Shown: in pieces, positions 1-9,747 of the stretch
Layout: each line of letters opens with the position of its first letter
How positions within the stretch are numbered: the stretch's first letter is position 1
Source: Flavipsychrobacter sp.
Lineage (GTDB): Bacteria; Bacteroidota; Bacteroidia; Chitinophagales; Chitinophagaceae
Assembly (NCBI GenBank): GCA_021155965.1
Contig: JAJNBJ010000030.1
Span: 1 to 56,307, forward strand
Direction: 5' to 3'
Length of the DNA: 56,307 nt
Notes under the pieces: generated by a model
Database searches by the model: none
Told to the model about the DNA's origin: nothing
What the model saw: the letters and a program-made list of their open reading frames with translations, nothing else
Translations under genes and position numbers: made by a program

Positions 1-56
1 TCATATTTAGATCTTCTGCCTTTTTGACCCTTAAAACCTTTCTGTCTTTCCATTGT

Positions 57-84
57 TTACACTTTTAGAAGTGTAAGGTTTTTT
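57..84 (+). terminator. Probable intrinsic terminator
   Basis: TTACACTT (57-64), a 4-base loop and AAGTGTAA (69-76) form a perfect 8-bp stem. GG and six T residues (79-84) follow. That is the form of a rho-independent terminator reading on the + strand, so it may end a gene lying left of the window. The stem is AT-rich, so confidence is moderate. Confidence 0.45.
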
Positions 85-243
85 CAGGACTAGACATAAT
101 TTGGGTATAAAAGGTGTATATACAGCAATATAAAATTTCAAAGAACTTCAGCAGTTAAATGCTGCAAAAAGTGTGCCAGAAAAGCAAATTGTCTGAACCA
201 GGATTTATAGGATGAAAAGATGGTAGGATGTGCGAGTTGATTC

Positions 244-292
244 GCCAGTCCGGAGGCTGGCTGCCGTGTTTAGGCGTAGATAAATCTACGCC
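244..292. repeat. Paired hairpins, intergenic repeat-like
   Basis: Two adjacent inverted repeats lie here. GCCAGTC (244-250) pairs with GGCTGGC (255-261) with one G-T type mismatch. GGCGTAGAT (273-281) pairs perfectly with ATCTACGCC (284-292) across a 2-base loop. No reading frame explains them. The compact double-hairpin form resembles dispersed REP-like intergenic elements, but no second copy is seen in this window. Confidence 0.4.
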
Positions 293-359
293 CATGATTT
301 GAAAATATAATCATTCGGTGCATGATGTGGTGTTGTGATGTGGCTTTGTCCTGCGTGAG

Positions 360-384
360 GTTGTTGGTGAAGAACACCAACAAC
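360..384. repeat. Perfect 10-bp hairpin
   Basis: GTTGTTGGTG (360-369) and CACCAACAAC (375-384) form a perfect 10-bp stem with a 5-base loop. No T-run follows on either side, so it is not a typical intrinsic terminator. It is more likely part of an intergenic repeat or an RNA processing structure. Confidence 0.45.
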
Positions 385-553
385 GGCGGAAACATTTTAT
401 GATGAGCGGGGCTACTTCGACTTCAGTTCCCTGATGCAGCCGAGTCCTCGCTCACACGCCAAGCCATCGCTTCAGAGAGACATCGGCTGGGACACTCGCG
501 GTGAACGGAAAAAACTACTTTTCTCCCAAGCTACTTACGCAATCAAAATGCCG

Positions 554-1888
554 CTACCTGTTCACCACCACCGTCTCCCTCCATGTTTTATCTTGGGTTC
601 TGCCATATAATATATAAATACCCGGCGCCACATCAAAAGGAACATTGCGGGGTGCATTAGTGCGTACTGTAAACTCTTTTATTCTCTGGCCGGATAGATC
701 AGTTATTGAAACCTGCACCTCTGCATCCACAGCTGAAACAATGTTTACCATAAATTGGCCACTGCATGGATTGGGGTATATTAAAATATCATCTGCCATC
801 GTTATTACCGGGCCTACTCCCACAGTGCTGTTTATGTGGCGTATGCGGTTATTCCTAAAATCAGCAATGTAAATATTTCCCGCAGCATCTACAGCTATAC
901 CTGTCGGGTTCGCTAGCTGTGCCTCTGTTGCAGCAATATTATCACCATTGTACCCCGGCAGTCCGGTTCCTGCAACTCGCCTTATGGTTCCTGAGGCATC
1001 TACTTTTCTTACGAGGTGGTTAGTTGCATCTGCAATATAAATGTTATTAAAATTGTCAACAGCAACACTAACCAGTGTCAGTTGTGCATTGGTGGCAGGC
1101 CCGCCATCGCCCATAGTACCAGCAGTACCATTACCTGCAATGGTTGTGATATTGCCTGATACAGCCACTTTTCGAACCCTGCCATTGCTGAGGTCTGCTA
1201 TATACAGGTTGTCGGCAGCATCCGTGGCTATTCCATATGGGTGGTATATTTGTGCTGCGGTAGCAGGTTGGTTATCGCCGTTATACCCCTCAACACCTGT
1301 CCCTGCATAAGTTGAAATTATACCAGCACTATTTATTTTACGGATACGGTCATTATAAAAATCAGCAAAATATATGTTTCCTGCCAGGTCAAACGCAACC
1401 CCATGAGGATAATTCAGATTGGCGGATGTAGCAGGAATGTTATCACTGTTGTAGCCAATTATGCCTGTACCTGCTATAGAGGTAATAATACCTGATGTAT
1501 TGATTTTACGGATACGCTGATTGTAAACATCTGAAAAATATATATTCCCAATAGCATCAATTGCAATACCCAGGGGCGCATGAAGTTTTGCTGCTGTTGC
1601 AGGGCCTCCATCGCCACTATACCCGCCCATGCCTCCCACTCCTGCAATTGTAGTAATTATTCCTGCTGGTGTCACCTTGCGTATTCGGTTATTATCCCTG
1701 TCAGCAATGTATAAATTACCAGCGCCATCTAACGCTACTCCTATTGGACTATTAAGGTGTGCTGTAACCGCTGTTATATCATCTCCATTATAGCCCTGCA
1801 AGCTATCACCTGCTGCAGTGGTAATGATCTGCGCATAGCCGGTACACGCCAATAAAAACAAACCAATAGATAAAAGTATATTTTTCAT
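554..1888 (-). CDS. Secreted NHL-repeat beta-propeller with T9SS sorting domain
   Basis: This is a 444-residue protein starting at the ATG at 1888. The frame stays open further upstream, but the signal peptide (MKNILLSIGLFLLACTGYAQ) begins here, which decides the start. After the signal come six NHL-type units of about 55 residues. Each contains a GYNGD-like turn followed by GVALD..GNLYIAD..NNRIRK and ends in IAG, which predicts a six-bladed propeller. The last ~75 residues (IYPNPCSGQFMVNIV... to ETVVVNR) are a Por-type T9SS C-terminal sorting domain, so the protein should cross the outer membrane and be surface-attached or released. No catalytic residues are evident; binding or scaffolding is the likely role. 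It stands alone on its strand, with the M28 peptidase upstream across a repeat-containing gap. Confidence 0.9.
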   Translation of the reverse strand: MKNILLSIGLFLLACTGYAQIITTAAGDSLQGYNGDDITAVTAHLNSPIGVALDGAGNLYIADRDNNRIRKVTPAGIITTIAGVGGMGGYSGDGGPATAAKLHAPLGIAIDAIGNIYFSDVYNQRIRKINTSGIITSIAGTGIIGYNSDNIPATSANLNYPHGVAFDLAGNIYFADFYNDRIRKINSAGIISTYAGTGVEGYNGDNQPATAAQIYHPYGIATDAADNLYIADLSNGRVRKVAVSGNITTIAGNGTAGTMGDGGPATNAQLTLVSVAVDNFNNIYIADATNHLVRKVDASGTIRRVAGTGLPGYNGDNIAATEAQLANPTGIAVDAAGNIYIADFRNNRIRHINSTVGVGPVITMADDILIYPNPCSGQFMVNIVSAVDAEVQVSITDLSGQRIKEFTVRTNAPRNVPFDVAPGIYILYGRTQDKTWRETVVVNR

Positions 1889-2205
1889 AATTCCGGTATG
1901 CTTAACTGCATACAATAAGACGTAAAAAAATGGTATTAGCTTGGGGAATAAAACTATATCACCGGCTTTGATATTTAAGACCTCTAAGCTACGAATTTTT
2001 GAAAGCAAATCACAAGAAGTTAGTTGCATGCTACCGCAATGAGAGGAAGGACTATTAATAAGCTAACTGCTAATTCTCAGGGGATTTCTCTCTTCGTTTG
2101 TCCCGATAGTTATCGGGCCTGCACTACGCTCGAAATGACGGGCTATCCTGTGGCAGAACAGGAAGAGAGCTTATTAACCTTTCAACCTATTAACCAATCA
2201 ACCGC
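1889..2205. other. Intergenic region, 317 bp
   Basis: This gap lies between the NHL protein and the M28 peptidase, both on the minus strand. It contains no credible gene. Its middle holds a structured repeat element (2088-2169). The part next to 1888 should carry the promoter of the NHL gene, but I could not find a clear TAnnTTTG box there. Confidence 0.5.
2088..2169. repeat. MITE-like/REP-like structured element with terminal inverted repeats
   Basis: The 82-bp segment is bounded by CTCTCTTC (2088-2095) and its complement GAAGAGAG (2162-2169). Inside are two more hairpins: CCCGAT/ATCGGG (2102-2117) and CCTGT/ACAGG (2147-2162). Between them lies CTACGCTCGAAATGAC, a sequence flavour I know as common in dispersed Bacteroidota intergenic repeats. 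No transposase is near, and I cannot confirm other copies in the genome from this window. Confidence 0.5.
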
Positions 2206-3624
2206 TTACCTTATTTCCTTCACAAAATCTATCATCAGCTTGTTAAAGTCCACTACGTGGTTCAGGGAGAGCTCTATGGCGCGGTCGTGCACATCGTGGT
2301 AGTAGCCGGGGCCACCATCGGAGTAGATGAAGAAAGAGGGCACGCCGGCCTCGGTAAAGTAGTAATGGTCGCTGTTGGCAGCCTTGCCTCGGCTGTTTAT
2401 TTTGGGCACATACTTGCCCTTCTCGTTCAGTTGCTTCAGCAGCTCAAACCGCTCCGGGAAGGTGGTTGCATTCACCACTGTTACGCCGTTGGTGGCATCG
2501 CCCATAATATCAATGTTCGTAAGGAATTTGATATTGGCAAGAGGTATCATGGGGTTCTTCACAAAGAATTCCGAGCCCATCAGCGCGGCTTCCTCGCCTG
2601 CAAAGGCAATGAACACAATGGTGTAGCGCTGCGGGTTCTTTGCAAAGTATTTGGCAAGGTAGAGCATGGTGGCAACGCCGCTGGCATTATCGCTTGCGCC
2701 GGGAAAATAAGTGGTGTCGCCCATCATGCCCAGGTGGTCGTAGTGCGCGGAGAAAACAATGAACGAATCCTTCACCACTCCCGGCACACAGGCAATAAGG
2801 TTGTCGTTCCTCAGCCGCACATATTCTGCCTGCACATCCAGAGTTATCTTTTTCAGGTTTTTAGGCATTATCTCGCGGTCCATATACAGCACCGTTGCCT
2901 TAATGGTATCGCGGCTCACGCCCCAGGTCAGTTTGCCGTCCTCGGGTATTATGAAGCACCCTTTGGGCAGCATTGCGGCAAATTCGCGCTTTTTAATATT
3001 CAGCACTTCCTTGCAAAAATGGTCCACGTTCTCAAACAGGTAGGCATGGTCTTCGTCAAATTTTGCGACTACTTTTTCCCACGCAAACATATCTGCAACC
3101 TTTGCCAGGTCTATTACATCCACATTAAGTTTTTCACGCTGGTACGAGGGGCTTGCGGGGTCTACCAGGAAATCGACCCCGGCAACCAGCGAGTCGCCGT
3201 TGGCACTTACCATCATCCGGTGCGGGAAAGTATTGACCGGGAACGAAAAACTCTGCGCCCAGCGGCCTTCCTTCACCGGTTTCAGCCTGAATTCAACAAA
3301 GCGCTTCACTATATACCTTGCAGCAGAATCCTTGCCGCCGCGCACATAGCCACGCCCCCTCATTCCCTGCGCAGAGAGCAATTGTACCTGCTTTTTTATC
3401 CAGCGCTTGTCTATTTCAGCCTGTTCGCGGGCTTTCCTCAGGGCATCGGTATTCTCGTGGTGGGTGGTATCCTGTACAATATGGTGGACGGTATCCACAA
3501 AATTATCTTTGGGCAAAACGGTATCATATGAAGTATAATCCTTTACCGTGGTATCAACCTGCGCAAAGGCGCCGCTACAGCAGCAGAAAAGAGCTACAAA
3601 TAAAAATGCAAAAAGCTTATACAT
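2206..3624 (-). CDS. Secreted M28-family zinc peptidase
   Basis: This 472-residue protein has a signal peptide (cleavage near GAFAQ at residues 18-22), so it is periplasmic or secreted. The C-terminal half is a co-catalytic zinc aminopeptidase of family M28. Its expected ligands and bases are visible: H294 and D296 in AHYDHLG, D312 in GASDNASG, the Glu pair in AGEEAALMGSE (343-344), an Asp in NIDIMGDA (about 372-376) and a late His in GYYHDVHD (443/446). Residues ~60-280 form an N-terminal region typical of Bacteroidota M28 proteins, likely carrying the PA-like insert position. The catalytic set is complete, so an active aminopeptidase is likely. Substrate is unknown. It has no T9SS tail and no obvious operon partner; gyrB is divergent. 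Confidence 0.9.
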   Translation of the reverse strand: MYKLFAFLFVALFCCCSGAFAQVDTTVKDYTSYDTVLPKDNFVDTVHHIVQDTTHHENTDALRKAREQAEIDKRWIKKQVQLLSAQGMRGRGYVRGGKDSAARYIVKRFVEFRLKPVKEGRWAQSFSFPVNTFPHRMMVSANGDSLVAGVDFLVDPASPSYQREKLNVDVIDLAKVADMFAWEKVVAKFDEDHAYLFENVDHFCKEVLNIKKREFAAMLPKGCFIIPEDGKLTWGVSRDTIKATVLYMDREIMPKNLKKITLDVQAEYVRLRNDNLIACVPGVVKDSFIVFSAHYDHLGMMGDTTYFPGASDNASGVATMLYLAKYFAKNPQRYTIVFIAFAGEEAALMGSEFFVKNPMIPLANIKFLTNIDIMGDATNGVTVVNATTFPERFELLKQLNEKGKYVPKINSRGKAANSDHYYFTEAGVPSFFIYSDGGPGYYHDVHDRAIELSLNHVVDFNKLMIDFVKEIR

Positions 3625-5949
<2,325 letters not shown>

Positions 5950-6063
5950 TCCCGTGAAAAAATTCAACCAGGGTATACGCATTGCTTTTTTATATAGCCG
6001 AAAAGGGGTAAAAAATATTTTATTGATATTTGCCTACATTCAATATTATGTATTATAATTGTG

Positions 6064-6071
6064 TATCTTTG
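6064..6071 (+). promoter_or_regulatory. Candidate -7 promoter box of the sensor kinase operon
   Basis: TATCTTTG matches the Bacteroidota -7 consensus exactly and lies 77 bp before the kinase ATG at 6148. I could not place a convincing TTTG -33 element at the usual 19-21 bp distance, so this is only a candidate. Confidence 0.35.
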
Positions 6072-6147
6072 AAGTAATGGTTATTATAAAAGCCCATTTT
6101 AACCAGCTTTTTTACTAACCGAACGTATTTAACAAATTATATACATA

Positions 6148-8142
6148 ATGAAGGGCAGCTCAATTCTGGATAATGAAAAAGATCGGATTGCAGCGCTCTA
6201 TCAATTGCAGATACTGGAGACTCCACCGGAAGAAGATTTCGATGATATTGTTGAATTAGCGTCCCAGATCTGCGAAGCTCCTATTGCAACTATTGCCTTT
6301 GAGGATAAAAACCGTTTCTGGTTCAAGGCAAAAGTTGGCATTGACGCAACCGAGACCCCCCGTAAAGACGCCCTATGTTCCTTCGCTACAGAAAAAAATA
6401 ACTTATCCTGCATCCAAGATTGTTCTGAAGATGAACGGCTATCGAACAATCCTTTTGTAAATAAGGAAAAGGGTGTACGTTCTTTTGCCGGGGTGCGGCT
6501 AATAACCGAGGAAGGGTATTCACTTGGCTATTTATGTGTGATGGACACGAAGCCAAGGAAACTGAACGACAGGCAAATTTCCGGCCTGCAGATACTGGCA
6601 AAACAGGTAGTGATATTACTGAAGCTCCGGCTACAGATCATCCAGCTTAAAAAGACGGAAGAAATAGCAAGGACCAGCGAGGAGTTGATGAATACCATAT
6701 TCAATAACTCTATAGATGCGGTAATAGTGATGGATTCCGACCGCAATATCACACAATGGAACCCAAAAGCGGAGGCCATATTCGGGTGGACGGCAGAGGA
6801 AGCTATCGGCAAGCCTTTTTGCGAAACGCTTATTCCTGAAACACACCGCGAAGAATACATACAGAAGATCACCAACTACCAAAAAAACAATGATACGACA
6901 GGGATCAGCAATACTTTTGAAACAAAGGCCCTTCGTAAAAACAACATAGAATTTGATATAGCGCTTGGTATTTCGCCGGCTGTGATCCAGGGGAACCGCC
7001 TGTTCATCAATTTCGTAAGTGATATTACAGAGCGTGTATTTGCCACTAACAAACTGGATAAGCAAAAAGAGTTCTATGAAAACATATTGAACAGCCTGCC
7101 TACGGATATAGCTGTTTTTGACCCCAACCATAAATATCTTTTCGTTAACCCCGGCGCAATAAAAGATGAAGACCTGCGCAAGTTTATACTGGGCAAGGAC
7201 GATTTTGAATATGCTGCTTACCGCAACCGGGATATGGCCATTGCCCAAAAGCGCCGGGACCAGTTCCTGGAAGTGGCAAGCGGAAAGGAGATAAGGTGGG
7301 AAGATACCATCAAAGACCCCGAGGGTATGCCTATAACCCACCTGCGGAGGTTGTTCCCCGTGTACAACGAACAACGTGAGCTGACCATGGTGATCGGTTT
7401 CGGGCTTGACATTACCGACCGTAAAATAATGGAAGAAAAACAGGCCGCTATGCTAAAGCAGGTTTCCACCCAGAATACGCAGCTTGTAGATTTCTGCAAT
7501 ATAGTTTCCCACAACCTTCGGGCGCCTCTGGTTAATATGTCCATGCTGGTGAGCTTTATAGAAGAGACGGCTGATATAGAGGAGCAGAAGCAACTTATAT
7601 CCAAACTAAACCCGGTGCTGGAGAACCTGCATACCACATTCAATGAACTTGTAGAGTCAATCCAGATCAAGCAAGACCTGGAGGTGAAATCGGAGAAGAT
7701 AGTGCTGACCGACTATTTGCAGCGCACAATAGAAGTGCTGAAGATGGAGATCAATAAATCTGAGGCAGATATCTCCTATAATTTTGATGAAGCGCCTGTT
7801 ATTTATTACCCGCCAAAATATTTATTGAGTATCTTTCACAACTTAGTGAGCAATGCTTTAAAGTATCAATCTCCGGACAGGAAACCTGTTATCAGGCTCG
7901 AAACAAAAAGATCGGGCGAAAGTATTATTTTGTCGGTGCAGGATAATGGTTTGGGGATCGACCTTGCAAAGCATCAGGATAATTTTTTTAAGATAGGCAA
8001 AGTATTTCACAGGCATCCTAACGCTAAAGGCTTTGGTCTGTTCATGACCAAGACACAGGTGGATGCAATGGATGGCAGGATATGGGTGGAAAGTACACCT
8101 AATGCAGGTTCCACCTTTTTTGTAGAATTTAAAAAGCAGTGA
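6148..8142 (+). CDS. GAF-PAS-PAS sensor histidine kinase
   Basis: This 664-residue protein has no signal peptide or membrane segment, so it is a soluble sensor. Domain order: a GAF domain (about 20-165, with the FDDIVELASQICEAPIATIAF start typical of GAF kinases), a PAS domain (about 180-295), a second PAS (about 305-425), then a HisKA dimerisation domain with the phospho-acceptor His455 in NIVSHNLRAPL. The C-terminal HATPase_c (about 545-660) shows an N box near FHNLVSNALKY, a G1 box QDNGLGID and a G2-like KGFGLF. It probably senses a small ligand or redox state through GAF/PAS and passes phosphate to the receiver encoded next, whose start overlaps or nearly overlaps this stop. It heads a four-gene run with an aminotransferase and a flavin/thiol fusion enzyme. 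Confidence 0.92.
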   Translation: MKGSSILDNEKDRIAALYQLQILETPPEEDFDDIVELASQICEAPIATIAFEDKNRFWFKAKVGIDATETPRKDALCSFATEKNNLSCIQDCSEDERLSNNPFVNKEKGVRSFAGVRLITEEGYSLGYLCVMDTKPRKLNDRQISGLQILAKQVVILLKLRLQIIQLKKTEEIARTSEELMNTIFNNSIDAVIVMDSDRNITQWNPKAEAIFGWTAEEAIGKPFCETLIPETHREEYIQKITNYQKNNDTTGISNTFETKALRKNNIEFDIALGISPAVIQGNRLFINFVSDITERVFATNKLDKQKEFYENILNSLPTDIAVFDPNHKYLFVNPGAIKDEDLRKFILGKDDFEYAAYRNRDMAIAQKRRDQFLEVASGKEIRWEDTIKDPEGMPITHLRRLFPVYNEQRELTMVIGFGLDITDRKIMEEKQAAMLKQVSTQNTQLVDFCNIVSHNLRAPLVNMSMLVSFIEETADIEEQKQLISKLNPVLENLHTTFNELVESIQIKQDLEVKSEKIVLTDYLQRTIEVLKMEINKSEADISYNFDEAPVIYYPPKYLLSIFHNLVSNALKYQSPDRKPVIRLETKRSGESIILSVQDNGLGIDLAKHQDNFFKIGKVFHRHPNAKGFGLFMTKTQVDAMDGRIWVESTPNAGSTFFVEFKKQ

Positions 8143-8150
8143 TCAGGGTC

Positions 8151-8546
8151 ATGAATCCGGTAAAGACGATATACATTATTGACGACGACAAGCTCTTCGT
8201 TTTTCTTACCAGGAAAAGCATTGAAGAGACAAATCTTGTCGCAGACATCAAAGAATTTGGGGACGGGCAAGTGGCAATTGAAAATCTTAAAAAGATAGCA
8301 GGCGATACAGAACAGTTACCTGATATTATCTTCCTCGACCTCAGCATGCCCGTAATGGATGGCTGGGAGTTTTTGAAAGAGTACATTACACTGGAACCTA
8401 AGATAGATAAGAAAATAAAACTGTACATCTTCTCGTCTTCTATATCTCCGCACGACATTGAACGTGCCAACAGCATTGGCGTGGTAACTGATTTTATCAT
8501 TAAGCCACTTTCTAAAGAAAAATTCATAGAAGTGATCAACTCATAA
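8151..8546 (+). CDS. Single-domain response regulator (CheY-like)
   Basis: This is a 131-residue receiver domain and nothing else. The acidic pocket IIDDDK, the phospho-acceptor in FLDLSMPVMDGW and the late Lys in FIIKPLSKEKF are all present. I chose the ATG at 8151. A GTG at 8139 is in frame and would give four more residues (MIRV) and a GTGA overlap with the kinase stop, so either start is possible and translation is likely coupled. With no output domain it must signal by protein contact or phosphorelay. The upstream kinase is the obvious partner. Confidence 0.9.
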   Translation: MNPVKTIYIIDDDKLFVFLTRKSIEETNLVADIKEFGDGQVAIENLKKIAGDTEQLPDIIFLDLSMPVMDGWEFLKEYITLEPKIDKKIKLYIFSSSISPHDIERANSIGVVTDFIIKPLSKEKFIEVINS

Positions 8547-8577
8547 CCCACTTTGCTGCATTGCGAATTCTATTATA

Positions 8578-9747
8578 ATGTTCGATAACGGCTCCATCAA
8601 TTTTGACATACTTAAAAGAAGAGCTTACAACCTTCGCTGGGCAACTGTTCCTGAAGGGGTTATACCATTGACGGCCGCTGATCCGGACTTTCCCTGTGCC
8701 CCCGAAATAGCAGAAGATGTATGCCGCTTTGCAAAAGAACGTTATTTCTGCTATGGCCCGCCGGAGGGCCTCCCCGAGTTCAGGGAAAGCATGGCAGGCT
8801 ATTTCCAGAACAAAAGGGGTATACCCGCAGCCCCGGACCATATTTTCCCGGTAGATAGCGCTGCTTTTGGCATTTATATCACTTGCAAAGCTTTTTTATC
8901 ACCCGGCGATGAGGCAATTATCTTTGACCCTGTAGATTTTCTTTTCAGGTATTCTATTGAAACTGTGGGAGCAAAGGCTGTACCATTTGCAATACCTCCA
9001 GGGACGGATATTGTTGATTTTGAATTATTAGAAAAATTAATTAACAATAATACGAAGCTAATATGCCTTTGTAACCCACTGAATCCTACGGGTAAAGTAT
9101 TCACCAGGCAGGAACTTGAGTCGCTGGGAAAAATTGCAATAAAATATAATTTGCTAATTTTGTCAGATGAAATATGGAGCGATATTATATTCTCTCCATA
9201 TCAATATACAAGTGTAGCCTCTGTTAATGAGGAAATAAGGGACAGTACTATAACCATTACTGGTTTCAGCAAAGCTTACGGGTTAGCCGGCTTACGCATC
9301 GGGGCAGTAATGGCTTCAAATCCTGGCCATTATAAAAAATTACTGGAGGCTTCACTGCATAATTCTACAGTACATGGGGCGAATGTGGTATCACAGGTTG
9401 CTGCAACTACTGCATTGAATAAATGTGTATATTGGCTAGAAGATTTTTTAAAGCATTTGCAGGCGATGAGGGACCTTTGTGTGGGTGAACTGAACACTGT
9501 GAATGGCTTTAAGTGTATTGCCCCTGAGGGATGTTACGTAGCATTTGTAAACATTACAGGAACAAAGAAAAACAGTAAAGAAGTGCAGCAGCTATTAATG
9601 GATAAAGCAAAAGTGGCAGTGGTGCCGGGGCTGAAAGAGTGGTTTGGCGAAGGAGCAGAAGGTTTCATCAGGCTGAGTTTTGCAACATCGGAGGACGTGC
9701 TGGCGGATGCGCTTTCAAGAATAAAAAGTACCGTGAATTCTTTATGA
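8578..9747 (+). CDS. PLP-dependent class I/II aminotransferase (AspAT/MalY-like)
   Basis: This is a fold-type I PLP enzyme of 389 residues. The PLP-binding region shows NPLNPTGKVFTRQEL, the SDEIWSDI Asp that pairs with the ring nitrogen, and the Schiff-base Lys in TGFSKAYGLAGLRIG. The conserved Arg near the C-terminus (FIRLSFATS) binds substrate carboxylate. The opening 'FD..LKRRAYNLRWA' and the 'AADPDFPCAPEI' stretch resemble the MalY/PatB C-S lyase branch, whereas the Lys motif looks like aspartate-type aminotransferases, so transamination or beta-lyase chemistry cannot be decided here. It follows the regulator by 31 bp and its TGA overlaps the ATG of the next gene (ATGA), so it is in the same operon. 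Confidence 0.85.
   Translation: MFDNGSINFDILKRRAYNLRWATVPEGVIPLTAADPDFPCAPEIAEDVCRFAKERYFCYGPPEGLPEFRESMAGYFQNKRGIPAAPDHIFPVDSAAFGIYITCKAFLSPGDEAIIFDPVDFLFRYSIETVGAKAVPFAIPPGTDIVDFELLEKLINNNTKLICLCNPLNPTGKVFTRQELESLGKIAIKYNLLILSDEIWSDIIFSPYQYTSVASVNEEIRDSTITITGFSKAYGLAGLRIGAVMASNPGHYKKLLEASLHNSTVHGANVVSQVAATTALNKCVYWLEDFLKHLQAMRDLCVGELNTVNGFKCIAPEGCYVAFVNITGTKKNSKEVQQLLMDKAKVAVVPGLKEWFGEGAEGFIRLSFATSEDVLADALSRIKSTVNSL

Larger units (their letters stand above)
1..553. other. Non-coding, hairpin-rich region at window edge
   Basis: I see no credible gene in these 553 bases. The stretch is instead rich in short inverted repeats (57-76, 244-261, 273-292 and 360-384), listed separately where they are clear. 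The 3' part (about 400-550) has a different, more GC-rich texture, with no long reading frame and no tRNA-like cloverleaf that I can fold by eye. It may be the 3' flank of a gene lying left of the window, plus intergenic repeats of the kind that are common in Chitinophagaceae genomes. Confidence 0.5.

Noticed and set aside
2257..3531. Long (424-residue) open frame on the + strand
   Set aside because: It lies wholly antisense to the M28 peptidase, has no recognisable domain or signal, and the minus-strand product has full catalytic motifs. It is a composition shadow.
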